The notes below the pieces were generated by a model. It was not told the DNA's origin. It made no database searches and worked only from the letters and a program-made list of their open reading frames with translations. This document shows positions 24,963 to 32,504 of a stretch of 64,000 nucleotides of DNA, piece after piece. Numbering within the stretch: position 1 is the stretch's first letter; each line of letters opens with the position of its first letter. This DNA is from Paraburkholderia bannensis NBRC 103871 (GTDB lineage: Bacteria > Pseudomonadota > Gammaproteobacteria > Burkholderiales > Burkholderiaceae). Made by a program: the position numbers and the translations under genes. The stretch lies in the NCBI RefSeq assembly GCF_000685015.1, contig NZ_BAYA01000031.1:1-64000 (forward strand). Reading direction: 5' to 3'.

Positions 24963-25634
24963 ATGCACTATCAATTCGACTTTTCCTTTCTCTCCGGCCA
25001 CTTTGGTGCGCTGCTCGGCGGTCTTGGCATCACGCTCGAACTGACGCTGATCGCGAACCTGATCGGCGTGACGCTGGGCTTCGCGCTGTGCCTGCTCTCG
25101 ATGAGCCGCCATGCGGTGCTGCGCCTGCCCGCGCGCGCCTATATCGAGTTCTTTCGCTGCACGCCCGCGCTCTTGCAGATCGCCTGGTTCTTCTACTGCG
25201 TGCCGATGATGTTCGACGTTTTCATCGGGCCGGTTGCGCTCGGCATTCTCGCGCTGGGCCTCAACCTCACGGCGTTCAATGCGGAGGCGTATCGAGCAGG
25301 CGTGCAGGCGGTGCCGCGCGAACATCTGGACGCCTGCGTCGCGCTCGGCCTGAAGCCGTGGCAGCGCACGCTCTATGTCGTGCTGCCCCAGGCGCTGCGC
25401 AGCGCGACGCCGATCCTCATGACCAATGGCATCGGCGCGTTGCAGCAGAGCGCGCTGGTGGCGGTCGTCGCGGTGGGCGACCTCATGTATGTCGGCAACC
25501 AGATCGCCACGGATACGTTCCGGCCGCTGGAAACCTATACGCTGATCGCCGGCGTCTATTTCGCGCTGTCCGTGCCAGCGGCGGCGCTCATCCGTCTCGT
25601 CGAGCGTCGCCAGGACCTCGCGATGCAGCGCTGA
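24963..25634 (+). CDS. Amino-acid ABC transporter permease (HisM/GlnP family), first subunit
   Basis: The 223-residue inner-membrane protein has about five membrane segments. The ATPase-contacting EAA loop is HLDACVALGLKPWQRTLYVVLPQAL, and the family motif EFFRCTPALLQIAWFFY is near residue 60. It starts ten bases after the ATPase stop with a TGAGGT site. It would form a heterodimer channel with the next gene product. Confidence 0.9.
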   Translation: MHYQFDFSFLSGHFGALLGGLGITLELTLIANLIGVTLGFALCLLSMSRHAVLRLPARAYIEFFRCTPALLQIAWFFYCVPMMFDVFIGPVALGILALGLNLTAFNAEAYRAGVQAVPREHLDACVALGLKPWQRTLYVVLPQALRSATPILMTNGIGALQQSALVAVVAVGDLMYVGNQIATDTFRPLETYTLIAGVYFALSVPAAALIRLVERRQDLAMQR

Positions 25635-25644
25635 AGGAGCCGCC

Positions 25645-26310
25645 ATGCCCGTTCATTTCGCCATCGTGCTGCCGTACTGGCACGTCCTGCTTCAAGGTCT
25701 CGCGACAACCGTTATGTTCACGCTGGGCTGCGCGCTCGCGGGCAGCCTCGGCGGCTTCGTGCTGAGCCTGCTGCGGCTCTCGCCCAATCGCTGGGTCAAC
25801 GGCGCGGCCTCGCTATACGTCGAGCTCTTTCGTGGCACGCCGTTGCTGATCCAGTTGTTCTGGATTTTCTTCTGCCTGCCCGTGGTGCTCGGACTGGCGA
25901 TTGCGCCTGCGGTGTCGGTGCTGGTGTCCCTCACGCTCTACATGATCGCTGTCACCAGCGAGACGTTTCGCGGCGCACTCAAGTCGATTGCCAGCGAGCA
26001 GCACGACGCCTGCATCGCGCTCGGCCTCACGCCCGCCGCGAAGATCCTCCACGTGATCTTTCCGCAGGCATTGTTGCGCGCGCTACCACCGCTGCTCTCG
26101 AACGTCGTCAGCCTGTTCAAGGAGAGCGCGCTGATATCGTCGGTCGGCATCGCCGATCTGATGCTCGTCGGCCAGAATATCTCCACCAATACGGCGCGGC
26201 CGGTGGAGTTCCTCACGACGGTCGGGGTCATCTATTTCCTGGTGGCGTTCCCGCTCACGCGCCTGGTCGGCATCGTGGAGACACGCTTGCTGCGCCGCTA
26301 CGGAAGCTGA
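25645..26310 (+). CDS. Amino-acid ABC transporter permease (HisQ/GlnP family), second subunit
   Basis: The 221-residue membrane protein has EAA loop QHDACIALGLTPAAKILHVIFPQALL and motif ELFRGTPLLIQLFWIFF. It is the partner of the previous permease, from which it is separated by ten bases with GGAG before its ATG. It is the last gene of the first cluster transcript: a strong terminator hairpin follows at 26343-26374, and a new LysR-type promoter starts after that. Confidence 0.9.
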   Translation: MPVHFAIVLPYWHVLLQGLATTVMFTLGCALAGSLGGFVLSLLRLSPNRWVNGAASLYVELFRGTPLLIQLFWIFFCLPVVLGLAIAPAVSVLVSLTLYMIAVTSETFRGALKSIASEQHDACIALGLTPAAKILHVIFPQALLRALPPLLSNVVSLFKESALISSVGIADLMLVGQNISTNTARPVEFLTTVGVIYFLVAFPLTRLVGIVETRLLRRYGS

Positions 26311-26342
26311 TTCAGGTTCCTTTAATCCTTTAGCCCTTGCCG

Positions 26343-26374
26343 AACGGCCTCGCTTGCGAGGCCGTTTGCGTTTT
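26343..26374 (+). terminator. Terminator after the ABC transporter genes
   Basis: An 11-bp perfect stem (26343-26353 with 26356-26366), closed by TT, is followed by TGCGTTTT. It ends the RidA/porin/ABC unit 33 bases after the last stop codon. Confidence 0.75.
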
Positions 26375-26469
26375 GTCCCGCGCGTCAGGTCAGGGTAAAT
26401 CCTGACCGCGTGTGTCCCCGGCACCGCATCGTGCGCCTGCTGCCAGCGCCAACGGCGCACGCCCTCTGC

Positions 26470-26537
26470 CATAGGACATGGCTATGCCACGCACCAGCGC
26501 TGGCATTCTTCACGCGAGTTTTTTGCTTTCCGATACT
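26470..26537 (+). promoter_or_regulatory. LysR-type operator and promoter of the monooxygenase unit
   Basis: CATAGGACATGGCTATG (26470-26486) is the exact reverse complement of the palindrome at 21306-21322. It is again 22 bp before TTCACG (26509-26514), 17-bp spacer, GATACT (26532-26537). Core promoter sequences also match closely (ATTCTTCACGCG, then a T-run). Confidence 0.75.
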
Positions 26538-26603
26538 GGCTTCACCAGATGCGATTCGTCCTCGGGGCAGCGGCCCCGGAGCCAGCACACAAGGAGGTGA
26601 ACC

Positions 26604-27908
26604 ATGACGAAACAAGCACGCTATTGCGTGATCGGTGCCGGCGCTGCCGGCCTTGCCGCCCTCAAGACCCTGAGCGACGCGGGTATCGCGGTCGACTGCT
26701 ACGAGAAGAGCGACCGGGTCGGCGGGCACTGGCACCATGACTACGACGCCCTGCACCTGATCACGCCAAAGAGCAGCTCGTTCTTCGACGGCTTTCCGAT
26801 GCCCGAGTCGTATCCGATGTACCCCAGCCGCGACCAGGTAGCCGCCTATATGGTCAGCTACGCCGATCACTTCGGCCTGATGCCGATGATCCGCTTCAAC
26901 ACGGCAGTCGAGCGCATCGAGCCGCTGGGCGAGCGCGCCACCAACGGCTGGCGCGTCACGCTTGGCGACGGCGCGGTGCGCGACTACGCAGGCGTGCTGG
27001 TGGCGAATGGCCACCTCTGGAACCCGAGCATCCCCGCTGTCGGAGAGAGCTACACGGGCCGCTCGATTCATTCGGGCTCCTACCGTAATACCGGCGACAT
27101 CGAAGGCCGTGTGCTGGTGGTCGGCTTCGGCAATTCCGGTTGCGACCTCGCCGTGGACGCTGCGCAAAGCCGCCTCGACGTCACCATCGCCATGCGCTGC
27201 GGCCAGGTGTTCCAGCCCAAGACGTTCTACGGCCTGCCGCGCGCCGAAGTGCCGTTCCTCAATGCGCTGCCGCCGGAAATGCAGAACATGGCGGCGTCCA
27301 TGCTGATCCACACAGTGCTCGGCACTTACGAGAACTATCCCGGCATGCCCGCGCCGGAAACCTACGACCTCGAAAAGCAGCCGCCCGTCGTCAATTCGCT
27401 GCTGCTTTACTGGATCCAGCATGGCCGCATCAAGGTCGCGCCGGGCCTGCGCGCAATCGAAGGCAAGCGCGTGACCTTCACGGACGGCACCGAAAGCGAA
27501 TACGACACGATTCTCTGGGCCACCGGCTTCAAGACCACGCTGCCGTTCCTCGATGCGTCGCTGCTCGAATGGCGCGACGGCGTGCCGCTGCGCACCGCCG
27601 CGATGACGCTGCCGACCGGCCTTGAATCGCTTTACTTCGTCGGCCTCGCTGCGCCGCGCGGTGCGCAATGGCCCGTGTACTGCGCGCAAAGCCAGTTGAT
27701 CGCGCGCTTCATCGCGCTGCGCGAGCAAGGCGTGACGGATCTCGCCCAGCGGTTTAGCACCGAGCAAAGCCCCGATTCGCGCATCGACATCATCCGTCGC
27801 GTGTGGCAGCAGAACCTCGACGACACGCGCCGCTCGCTCGACGCGCTCGCCCAGCAGCACGGCAGCCTCACCTCGCCGGCGCAAGCCGAAGCGCAATTCG
27901 CGCTCTAA
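26604..27908 (+). CDS. Flavin-containing monooxygenase (class B, FMO-like)
   Basis: The 434-residue FAD/NADPH enzyme has an FAD-binding GAGAAG at 11-16, a second nucleotide-binding GFGNSG at 174-179, and between them YTGRSIHSGSY (150-160), which fits the FMO/BVMO fingerprint F-x-G-x-x-x-H-x-x-x-[WY] with Tyr for Phe. Such enzymes add one oxygen to N, S or ketone carbons. ATG 26604 is preceded by an almost ideal ribosome site, AAGGAGGTGA. It is the first gene of the second LysR-type unit and is followed by an SDR, an MHS permease and a racemase-family gene, so it is probably the initial oxidising step for an amine-, sulfur- or keto-containing substrate. The substrate is not known. Confidence 0.85.
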   Translation: MTKQARYCVIGAGAAGLAALKTLSDAGIAVDCYEKSDRVGGHWHHDYDALHLITPKSSSFFDGFPMPESYPMYPSRDQVAAYMVSYADHFGLMPMIRFNTAVERIEPLGERATNGWRVTLGDGAVRDYAGVLVANGHLWNPSIPAVGESYTGRSIHSGSYRNTGDIEGRVLVVGFGNSGCDLAVDAAQSRLDVTIAMRCGQVFQPKTFYGLPRAEVPFLNALPPEMQNMAASMLIHTVLGTYENYPGMPAPETYDLEKQPPVVNSLLLYWIQHGRIKVAPGLRAIEGKRVTFTDGTESEYDTILWATGFKTTLPFLDASLLEWRDGVPLRTAAMTLPTGLESLYFVGLAAPRGAQWPVYCAQSQLIARFIALREQGVTDLAQRFSTEQSPDSRIDIIRRVWQQNLDDTRRSLDALAQQHGSLTSPAQAEAQFAL

Positions 27909-27946
27909 CCTCAAACCGCAGTTCAACCGCACATTCGGACACTCGC

Positions 27947-28672
27947 ATGAACACGCAGAAACTGGAACCGGCAGCACAGAAAAGCGTTCTCGTCACCGGC
28001 GCGAACTCGGGCATGGGGCGCGCGACGGCGCTGCGCTTCGCGGCCGAGGGCTGGCACGTCGTCGCGCTCGACGTGAGCGCATCGGCGCATGGCGTCGAGC
28101 CGAACATCACGCCCGCCACCGCCGATATTGGCGACGAAGCGGCGCTCGCCCAGGCCGTCGCCCACGCGCTAGAAGGCAAGCCGCGCCTTGCCGCCGTGGT
28201 GAACGCGGCCGGTATTTTCCCGACTTCCTCGCTGGAAAGTTTCGACACCGCGCTTTATCGGCGCATCTTCGACGTCAACGTGCTCGGCACGCTGAACGTC
28301 GCGCGCGTGGGCGCCAAACACATAGGCGACCACGGCGGCGCGATGCTGTTCTTCGCCTCGGTCGACGCGTTCGCGGTCTCGCGCAACCAGTTGCTGTACA
28401 GCGCTTCGAAAGCAGCCGTGGTGTCGATCACGCGCTCGCTCGCCATCGAACTCGCCGAGCAGCACATCACCGTCAACGCCATCGCGCCGGGCTGGGTGGA
28501 CACCGAAGGCACGCGCCGCGGCGGCCGCATCGAAGCCGCGATCCCCGGCATTCCGCTGCACCGCGCGGCATCGGTCGATGAAATCGCCACGTGGGTGTGG
28601 AACCTGGCGCACGAACCGTCCTATATCACTGGCGAAACGCTGTGCATCGCGGGCGGCGTCTTCATGCGATAG
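27947..28672 (+). CDS. Short-chain dehydrogenase/reductase
   Basis: The 241-residue classical SDR has cofactor motif TGANSGMG (17-24), structural NAAG (86-89), catalytic S138 and Y151-x-x-x-K155 (YSASK), and C-terminal YITGETLCIAGG. An Asp after strand two (ALDVSAS) favours NAD(H). It oxidises an alcohol or reduces a carbonyl, presumably of the product formed by the preceding monooxygenase. It starts 38 bases after that gene in the same transcript. Confidence 0.88.
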   Translation: MNTQKLEPAAQKSVLVTGANSGMGRATALRFAAEGWHVVALDVSASAHGVEPNITPATADIGDEAALAQAVAHALEGKPRLAAVVNAAGIFPTSSLESFDTALYRRIFDVNVLGTLNVARVGAKHIGDHGGAMLFFASVDAFAVSRNQLLYSASKAAVVSITRSLAIELAEQHITVNAIAPGWVDTEGTRRGGRIEAAIPGIPLHRAASVDEIATWVWNLAHEPSYITGETLCIAGGVFMR

Positions 28673-28763
28673 CACGCCGCCGTGCACGGGCGCGGGCGCG
28701 GGCATTTTTGACGCGCTCGCGCCATCGCCTCGAATGAATCATGATGATGTGAGGAGAGCTTAA

Positions 28764-30116
28764 ATGGGTGCGAAAAACCTTTCGTCTAACGAATTATCTG
28801 CGTATATGCAGCCTGCCGAAGCACGCCACGCCGACGTGTCCGCGCTGCGGCGCGCCGTCGTCGGCGTGACGTGCGGCAACATGATCGAATGGTTCGATTT
28901 CGCGCTGTACTCGTCGCTGGCAACGATCATCGGCAATGTGTTCTTCAAGAACCAGAGCCACGCGACCCAATTGCTCTCGATCTACGCGACCTTTGCCGCG
29001 GGGTTTCTGATCCGCCCCATCGGCAGCTTCGTGTTCGGCCCGATCGGCGACCGCTACGGGCGGCGCACCGCGCTCACGCTCAGCATCGCGCTGATGTCGA
29101 TCGCCACCTTTTGCATCGCCGTGCTGCCCGGCTACGATTCGATCGGCGCGGCCGCGCCCGTCCTGCTGCTCGTCATCCGCCTGCTGCAAGGCCTGTCGAC
29201 CGGCGGCGAATACGGCGGCTCCTGCACCTTCATCGCCGAACACGCGCCCGACCGCAAGCGCTCGTTTCTCACCAGCTGGCTCGAATTCGGCAATATCTCC
29301 GGCTTCCTGCTGGGCGGCGCGGTGGTGAATGCGCTGATGTTCTCGCTCGGCGAAACGACCATGGCCGCGTGGGGCTGGCGCATTCCGTTCGTGATCGCAG
29401 GTTTGACCGGACTGGTCGCACTGTACCTGCGCCTGAACGTGGACGAATCGCCGGTCTTCAAGCAGATGCAGCAGAACGAGGCGCAACAGAAGCATCTGGC
29501 CCACACGCAGCGTTTCGTCGACCTGCTGCTTGCGGAATGGCCGCAACTGCTCAAATGCGCGGGCTTGACCGCCGTGTTCAATATCACCTATTACGTGGCG
29601 CTCGGTTACGTGCCCGGCTATCTGGCCGATGTGGCAGGTCATCCGGTGGAGTTCGGCAATCTGCTGGCCATGATCGCCACGCTCGTGATGCTCGCGCTGA
29701 TTCCGCTGTCGGGGCGCCTCGCGGATCGCATCGGCGGCACGAAGATGATCATGCTCGGCTGCCTGGTCATCATCGTCGGCGCGGTGCCGGCGTTCAGCCT
29801 GTTGCGCAGCCAGAGCGTGGCCGTGGTCTTTGCGGCGCTGATGCTGCTGGTGTTCGCCCAGGTGCTGTTCGAAGGTTCGATGCCCGCTACGCTTGTCTCG
29901 CTGTTTCGCGCGCCGGTTCGCTATAGCGGCCTGGCGATCAGCTACAACGTGTCCGTGTCGCTGCTCGGCGGCACTGCGCCGCTCATCAATACATGGCTGA
30001 TCCATCGCACCGGCAATCCCGTGATTCCCGCCTGGTACCTGATTGGCGGCGCGTTGCTGGGGCTTGTTGCGCTGCGCTTCGTGAAGGACATGACGGGCAA
30101 GCCGCTTCCCATGTGA
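28764..30116 (+). CDS. MHS-family MFS permease (ProP/ShiA/CitA-like)
   Basis: The 450-residue, twelve-helix symporter shows metabolite:H+ symporter motifs NMIEWFDFALYSSLA near the first helix, GPIGDRYGRRTAL in loop 2-3 and LLQGLSTGGEYGGS in helix 4. Family substrates include betaines, proline, shikimate, citrate and related acids. An AGGAG site precedes ATG 28764. It gives the cluster a second uptake route, or an export route, beside the ABC importer, perhaps for a different form of the substrate. Confidence 0.88.
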   Translation: MGAKNLSSNELSAYMQPAEARHADVSALRRAVVGVTCGNMIEWFDFALYSSLATIIGNVFFKNQSHATQLLSIYATFAAGFLIRPIGSFVFGPIGDRYGRRTALTLSIALMSIATFCIAVLPGYDSIGAAAPVLLLVIRLLQGLSTGGEYGGSCTFIAEHAPDRKRSFLTSWLEFGNISGFLLGGAVVNALMFSLGETTMAAWGWRIPFVIAGLTGLVALYLRLNVDESPVFKQMQQNEAQQKHLAHTQRFVDLLLAEWPQLLKCAGLTAVFNITYYVALGYVPGYLADVAGHPVEFGNLLAMIATLVMLALIPLSGRLADRIGGTKMIMLGCLVIIVGAVPAFSLLRSQSVAVVFAALMLLVFAQVLFEGSMPATLVSLFRAPVRYSGLAISYNVSVSLLGGTAPLINTWLIHRTGNPVIPAWYLIGGALLGLVALRFVKDMTGKPLPM

Positions 30117-30165
30117 AAGTCGATCCACGTTCAAGCCCATTGAATATTCAAGAGGATCACTAATC

Positions 30166-30957
30166 ATGAGAATCTGCTGGATCCAGCCCACCACGAAACT
30201 TGCCGATCTCGCGCCGGTCTGGGCCACGCTGGAAGCGGAAATGCCGCCGCTGCTCGCCCCCGGCAATGTGGTCGAGTTCCGCTATACGCGGCAGAGCACG
30301 AATTTCACGCGCTCGTCCTATGCCGAACATCTGAACTCGGTCGCCATGATGGACGAGGCCATCGGCGCGGCGCGCGACGGCTACGACGGCGTGTATTTCG
30401 GCTGCTGAAACGATCCGCTTTGGGAAACGCGCGAGGTGCTCGACATTCCCGTTGCGTCGGTCGGCGAGCAGGCGATGCTGGCCGCACTCGCGATGGGGCA
30501 GCGTTTCGCCGTGGTCACCGTGGCGGAGAAAACCGCGGCGGCCATCGAGCGGGACATTGCGCTCTATGGCCTGCGCGAGCGCGCCATCGTGCGGCCCGCC
30601 CGCGCGATCTCGCCGGAGTCGGATGCTTCCTTGCTGCTGGGCGCGGTGCGCGATCCATGGGAAGCGTTCATTCCGCGTTTCGAGGCGGCGGCGCGCACCT
30701 GCATCGCGGACGGCGCCGACGTCATCCTGGTCGGTTGCGCCTGGTACGGCCCGTTGCTGCGGCGCGCGGGCTATGCGCATGTTTCAGGCACGGGCATCCC
30801 GGTGGTCGATTCGACCACGGTCGCCCTGAAGTACCTGGAAGCGATGATCGAAGTCGCGAAGGTGACGTCGCTCGTCAAGTCGCAGGGCGCGTTGTTCCGT
30901 ACGCCGCCTCGCGAAAAGATCGCGCAGGCCCGCGCGGCAATCGGGCCGATGCGGTAA
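30166..30957 (+). pseudogene. Asp/Glu-racemase-family gene with an in-frame TGA
   Basis: The frame encodes a 263-residue protein of the aspartate/glutamate/hydantoin racemase family, except that codon 81 is TGA (30406-30408). The text runs GYDGVYFGC, stop, NDPLWETREVLDIPV; the Cys just before the stop is the first catalytic cysteine position and VLVGCAWYG-like sequence (near residue 190) holds the second. All sequence after the stop is conserved in style and stays in the same frame to a normal TAA at 30955-30957, so one base change (probably TGG to TGA) explains the break. It could be a recent null mutation, a sequencing error, or a read-through/recoded codon. AGAGGA precedes the ATG. It would interconvert stereoisomers of a carboxylate intermediate or cleave/isomerise it; the role is inferred from position at the end of the catabolic unit. 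Confidence 0.75.
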
Positions 30958-31162
30958 CCGGCAAACCTTCGTTATTAAGCCACCGCCGGGATTCAACCAA
31001 TACGCTGCACCGCCGAAAGGCGCTGCGGCGTTCCGCGCTATGATGGTGAGCCTCGCCGCTCAGAACAATATGTCGAAGCGACCTGCAAGCCGCCGCGTGT
31101 CAGCCAATTGCAGGGAAAGGCAGACGAGTGGGAATCCAGTTCTTGTTCCAGTCACGAAAGCG

Positions 31163-31450
31163 ATGAAACAACGTACATGGCCCAGATCCGCTACCGCCTG
31201 TTCACTCCTGGCAACCGCGCCGCTTGCAGGTTGCGCCGCGCACGGCGCGCCGTCCTTTGCGCTATTCGGCGCGTACTTCCCCTTCTGGCTGACCAGCGCG
31301 ATCGCGGGCGTCGTGGGCGCGCTCATCGCCCATCGCGTCTTCGTCAAGACCGGCTGGGCCCGCGAAGTGCCTTACCAGTTGTCCGTGTGCACGGCGCTGG
31401 GCGTGATCGTCGGCGTGACCGTCTGGCTGCTGGGAACGGGAGCGCTCTGA
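31163..31450 (+). CDS. ytcA: YtcA-like small membrane lipoprotein of an efflux operon
   Basis: The 95-residue protein has a lipoprotein signal with lipobox PLAGC (Cys at about 24), then two membrane segments (about 33-53, FGAYFPFWLTSAIAGVVGAL, and 72-92). This fits YtcA, which in E. coli lies directly before mdtN-mdtO-mdtP. Here the next three genes are a HlyD-type adaptor, a FUSC protein and an outer-membrane factor, so the gene order is the same. It ends one base before the adaptor start. Its exact role is not established. The start at 31163 is chosen for the lipobox spacing; the ribosome site (GAAAGCG) is weak. In 30958-31162 I see no gene. Confidence 0.7.
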   Translation: MKQRTWPRSATACSLLATAPLAGCAAHGAPSFALFGAYFPFWLTSAIAGVVGALIAHRVFVKTGWAREVPYQLSVCTALGVIVGVTVWLLGTGAL

Positions 31451-31451
31451 G

Positions 31452-32504
31452 ATGAAAATGGCTGGCGCGCCCTCCTCACCCGCCTGGAAAGGCCGCGCGA
31501 TTGCGGCCGTGATCGTCGTGCTGGGCGCGGCGGCGCTCTGGTATGCGTACGACCGCTCGACGCGTTATCCCTCGACCGACGATGCGAGCATCGACGCCGA
31601 TGTCGTGCACGTCGCCTCGCCGGTGGGCGGGCGCATCGTGCGCGTGCCGGTCGAAGAGAACGCGCACGTCGCGAAGGGCGACGTGCTGTTCGAGATCGAT
31701 CCCGTGCCGTACCGGCTGGCCGTCCAGCAGGCGCAAGCCGAAGTCGAAGTGGCGCGCGCGGCGCTGGCCACGCGCAGGAGGTCAGTGATCGGCGAGACCT
31801 CGAACGCCACGCTCGCCGCCGACCAGACGCGCCGCGCGACCCACAATTACGATCTCGCGGCGCGCAGCGTCGAGCGCCTGCGCCCGCTTGCAGCCCAGGG
31901 TTATGTATCGGCGCAGCAGTTCGACCAGGCGGTCGTTGCGCAGCGCGACGCGAGCGTGTCGCTGGAACAGGCCAGGGTGCAGCAGAAGTCCTCGGCGCAG
32001 ACCATCGGCGACGACGCCGACGCCATCGCGTCCCTGCATGCGCGCGAAGCAGCGCTGGCGCGCGCCCAGCATGCGCTCGACGATACGGTCGTGCGTGCGC
32101 CGTTCGACGGCTACGTGACGGGCCTGTCGATTCTCGCGGGCGAAACCGTCGCACCGAACCAATCGATTTTCACGCTGATCCACGCGGGCGAATGGTTCGC
32201 CGTGGCGAACTTTCGCGAGACAGCGCTGGGCGCAATCGACATAGGCGACTGCGCGACCGTGTATTCGATGATCGACCGCAAGCAGGCGATGAGCGGCAAG
32301 GTCATCGGCATCGGCGCGGGCATTGCCGACACCGATCGCATCAATATTCCGCACAGCCTGCCTTACGTGCAGCAGTCGGTGAACTGGGTGCGGGTCTCGC
32401 AGCGCTTCCCGGTGCGCGTGCGGATCGAAACGCCGCCCGCGAAGCTGGTGCGCATCGGCGCGAGCGCGATCGTCGAGGTTCGCCATGGCCAGTCCTGCCG
32501 CTGA
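31452..32504 (+). CDS. mdtN: HlyD/EmrA-type efflux adaptor, MdtN-like
   Basis: The 350-residue periplasmic adaptor has a single N-terminal membrane anchor (about 12-33, AIAAVIVVLGAAALWYAY), a biotinyl-lipoyl-like domain (VASPVGGRIVRVPVEENAHVAKGDVLFEIDP), an alpha-helical hairpin (about 95-205) and a beta-barrel region (VRAPFDGYVTGLSILAGETV). It would connect the FUSC inner-membrane component to the outer-membrane factor. The last 20 bases overlap the next gene, so translation is coupled. Confidence 0.85.
   Translation: MKMAGAPSSPAWKGRAIAAVIVVLGAAALWYAYDRSTRYPSTDDASIDADVVHVASPVGGRIVRVPVEENAHVAKGDVLFEIDPVPYRLAVQQAQAEVEVARAALATRRRSVIGETSNATLAADQTRRATHNYDLAARSVERLRPLAAQGYVSAQQFDQAVVAQRDASVSLEQARVQQKSSAQTIGDDADAIASLHAREAALARAQHALDDTVVRAPFDGYVTGLSILAGETVAPNQSIFTLIHAGEWFAVANFRETALGAIDIGDCATVYSMIDRKQAMSGKVIGIGAGIADTDRINIPHSLPYVQQSVNWVRVSQRFPVRVRIETPPAKLVRIGASAIVEVRHGQSCR

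Noticed and set aside
30406..30470. Selenocysteine insertion at the TGA of the racemase-family gene
   Set aside because: A TTT-GGG-AAA mini-hairpin lies 12 or so bases after TGA, but the flanking bases do not extend the stem, so no convincing bacterial SECIS is seen. Kept only as a question in the findings.
20182..31000. Genomic island or prophage
   Set aside because: No integrase, tRNA gene, direct-repeat ends, insertion sequence or composition break flanks the cluster.
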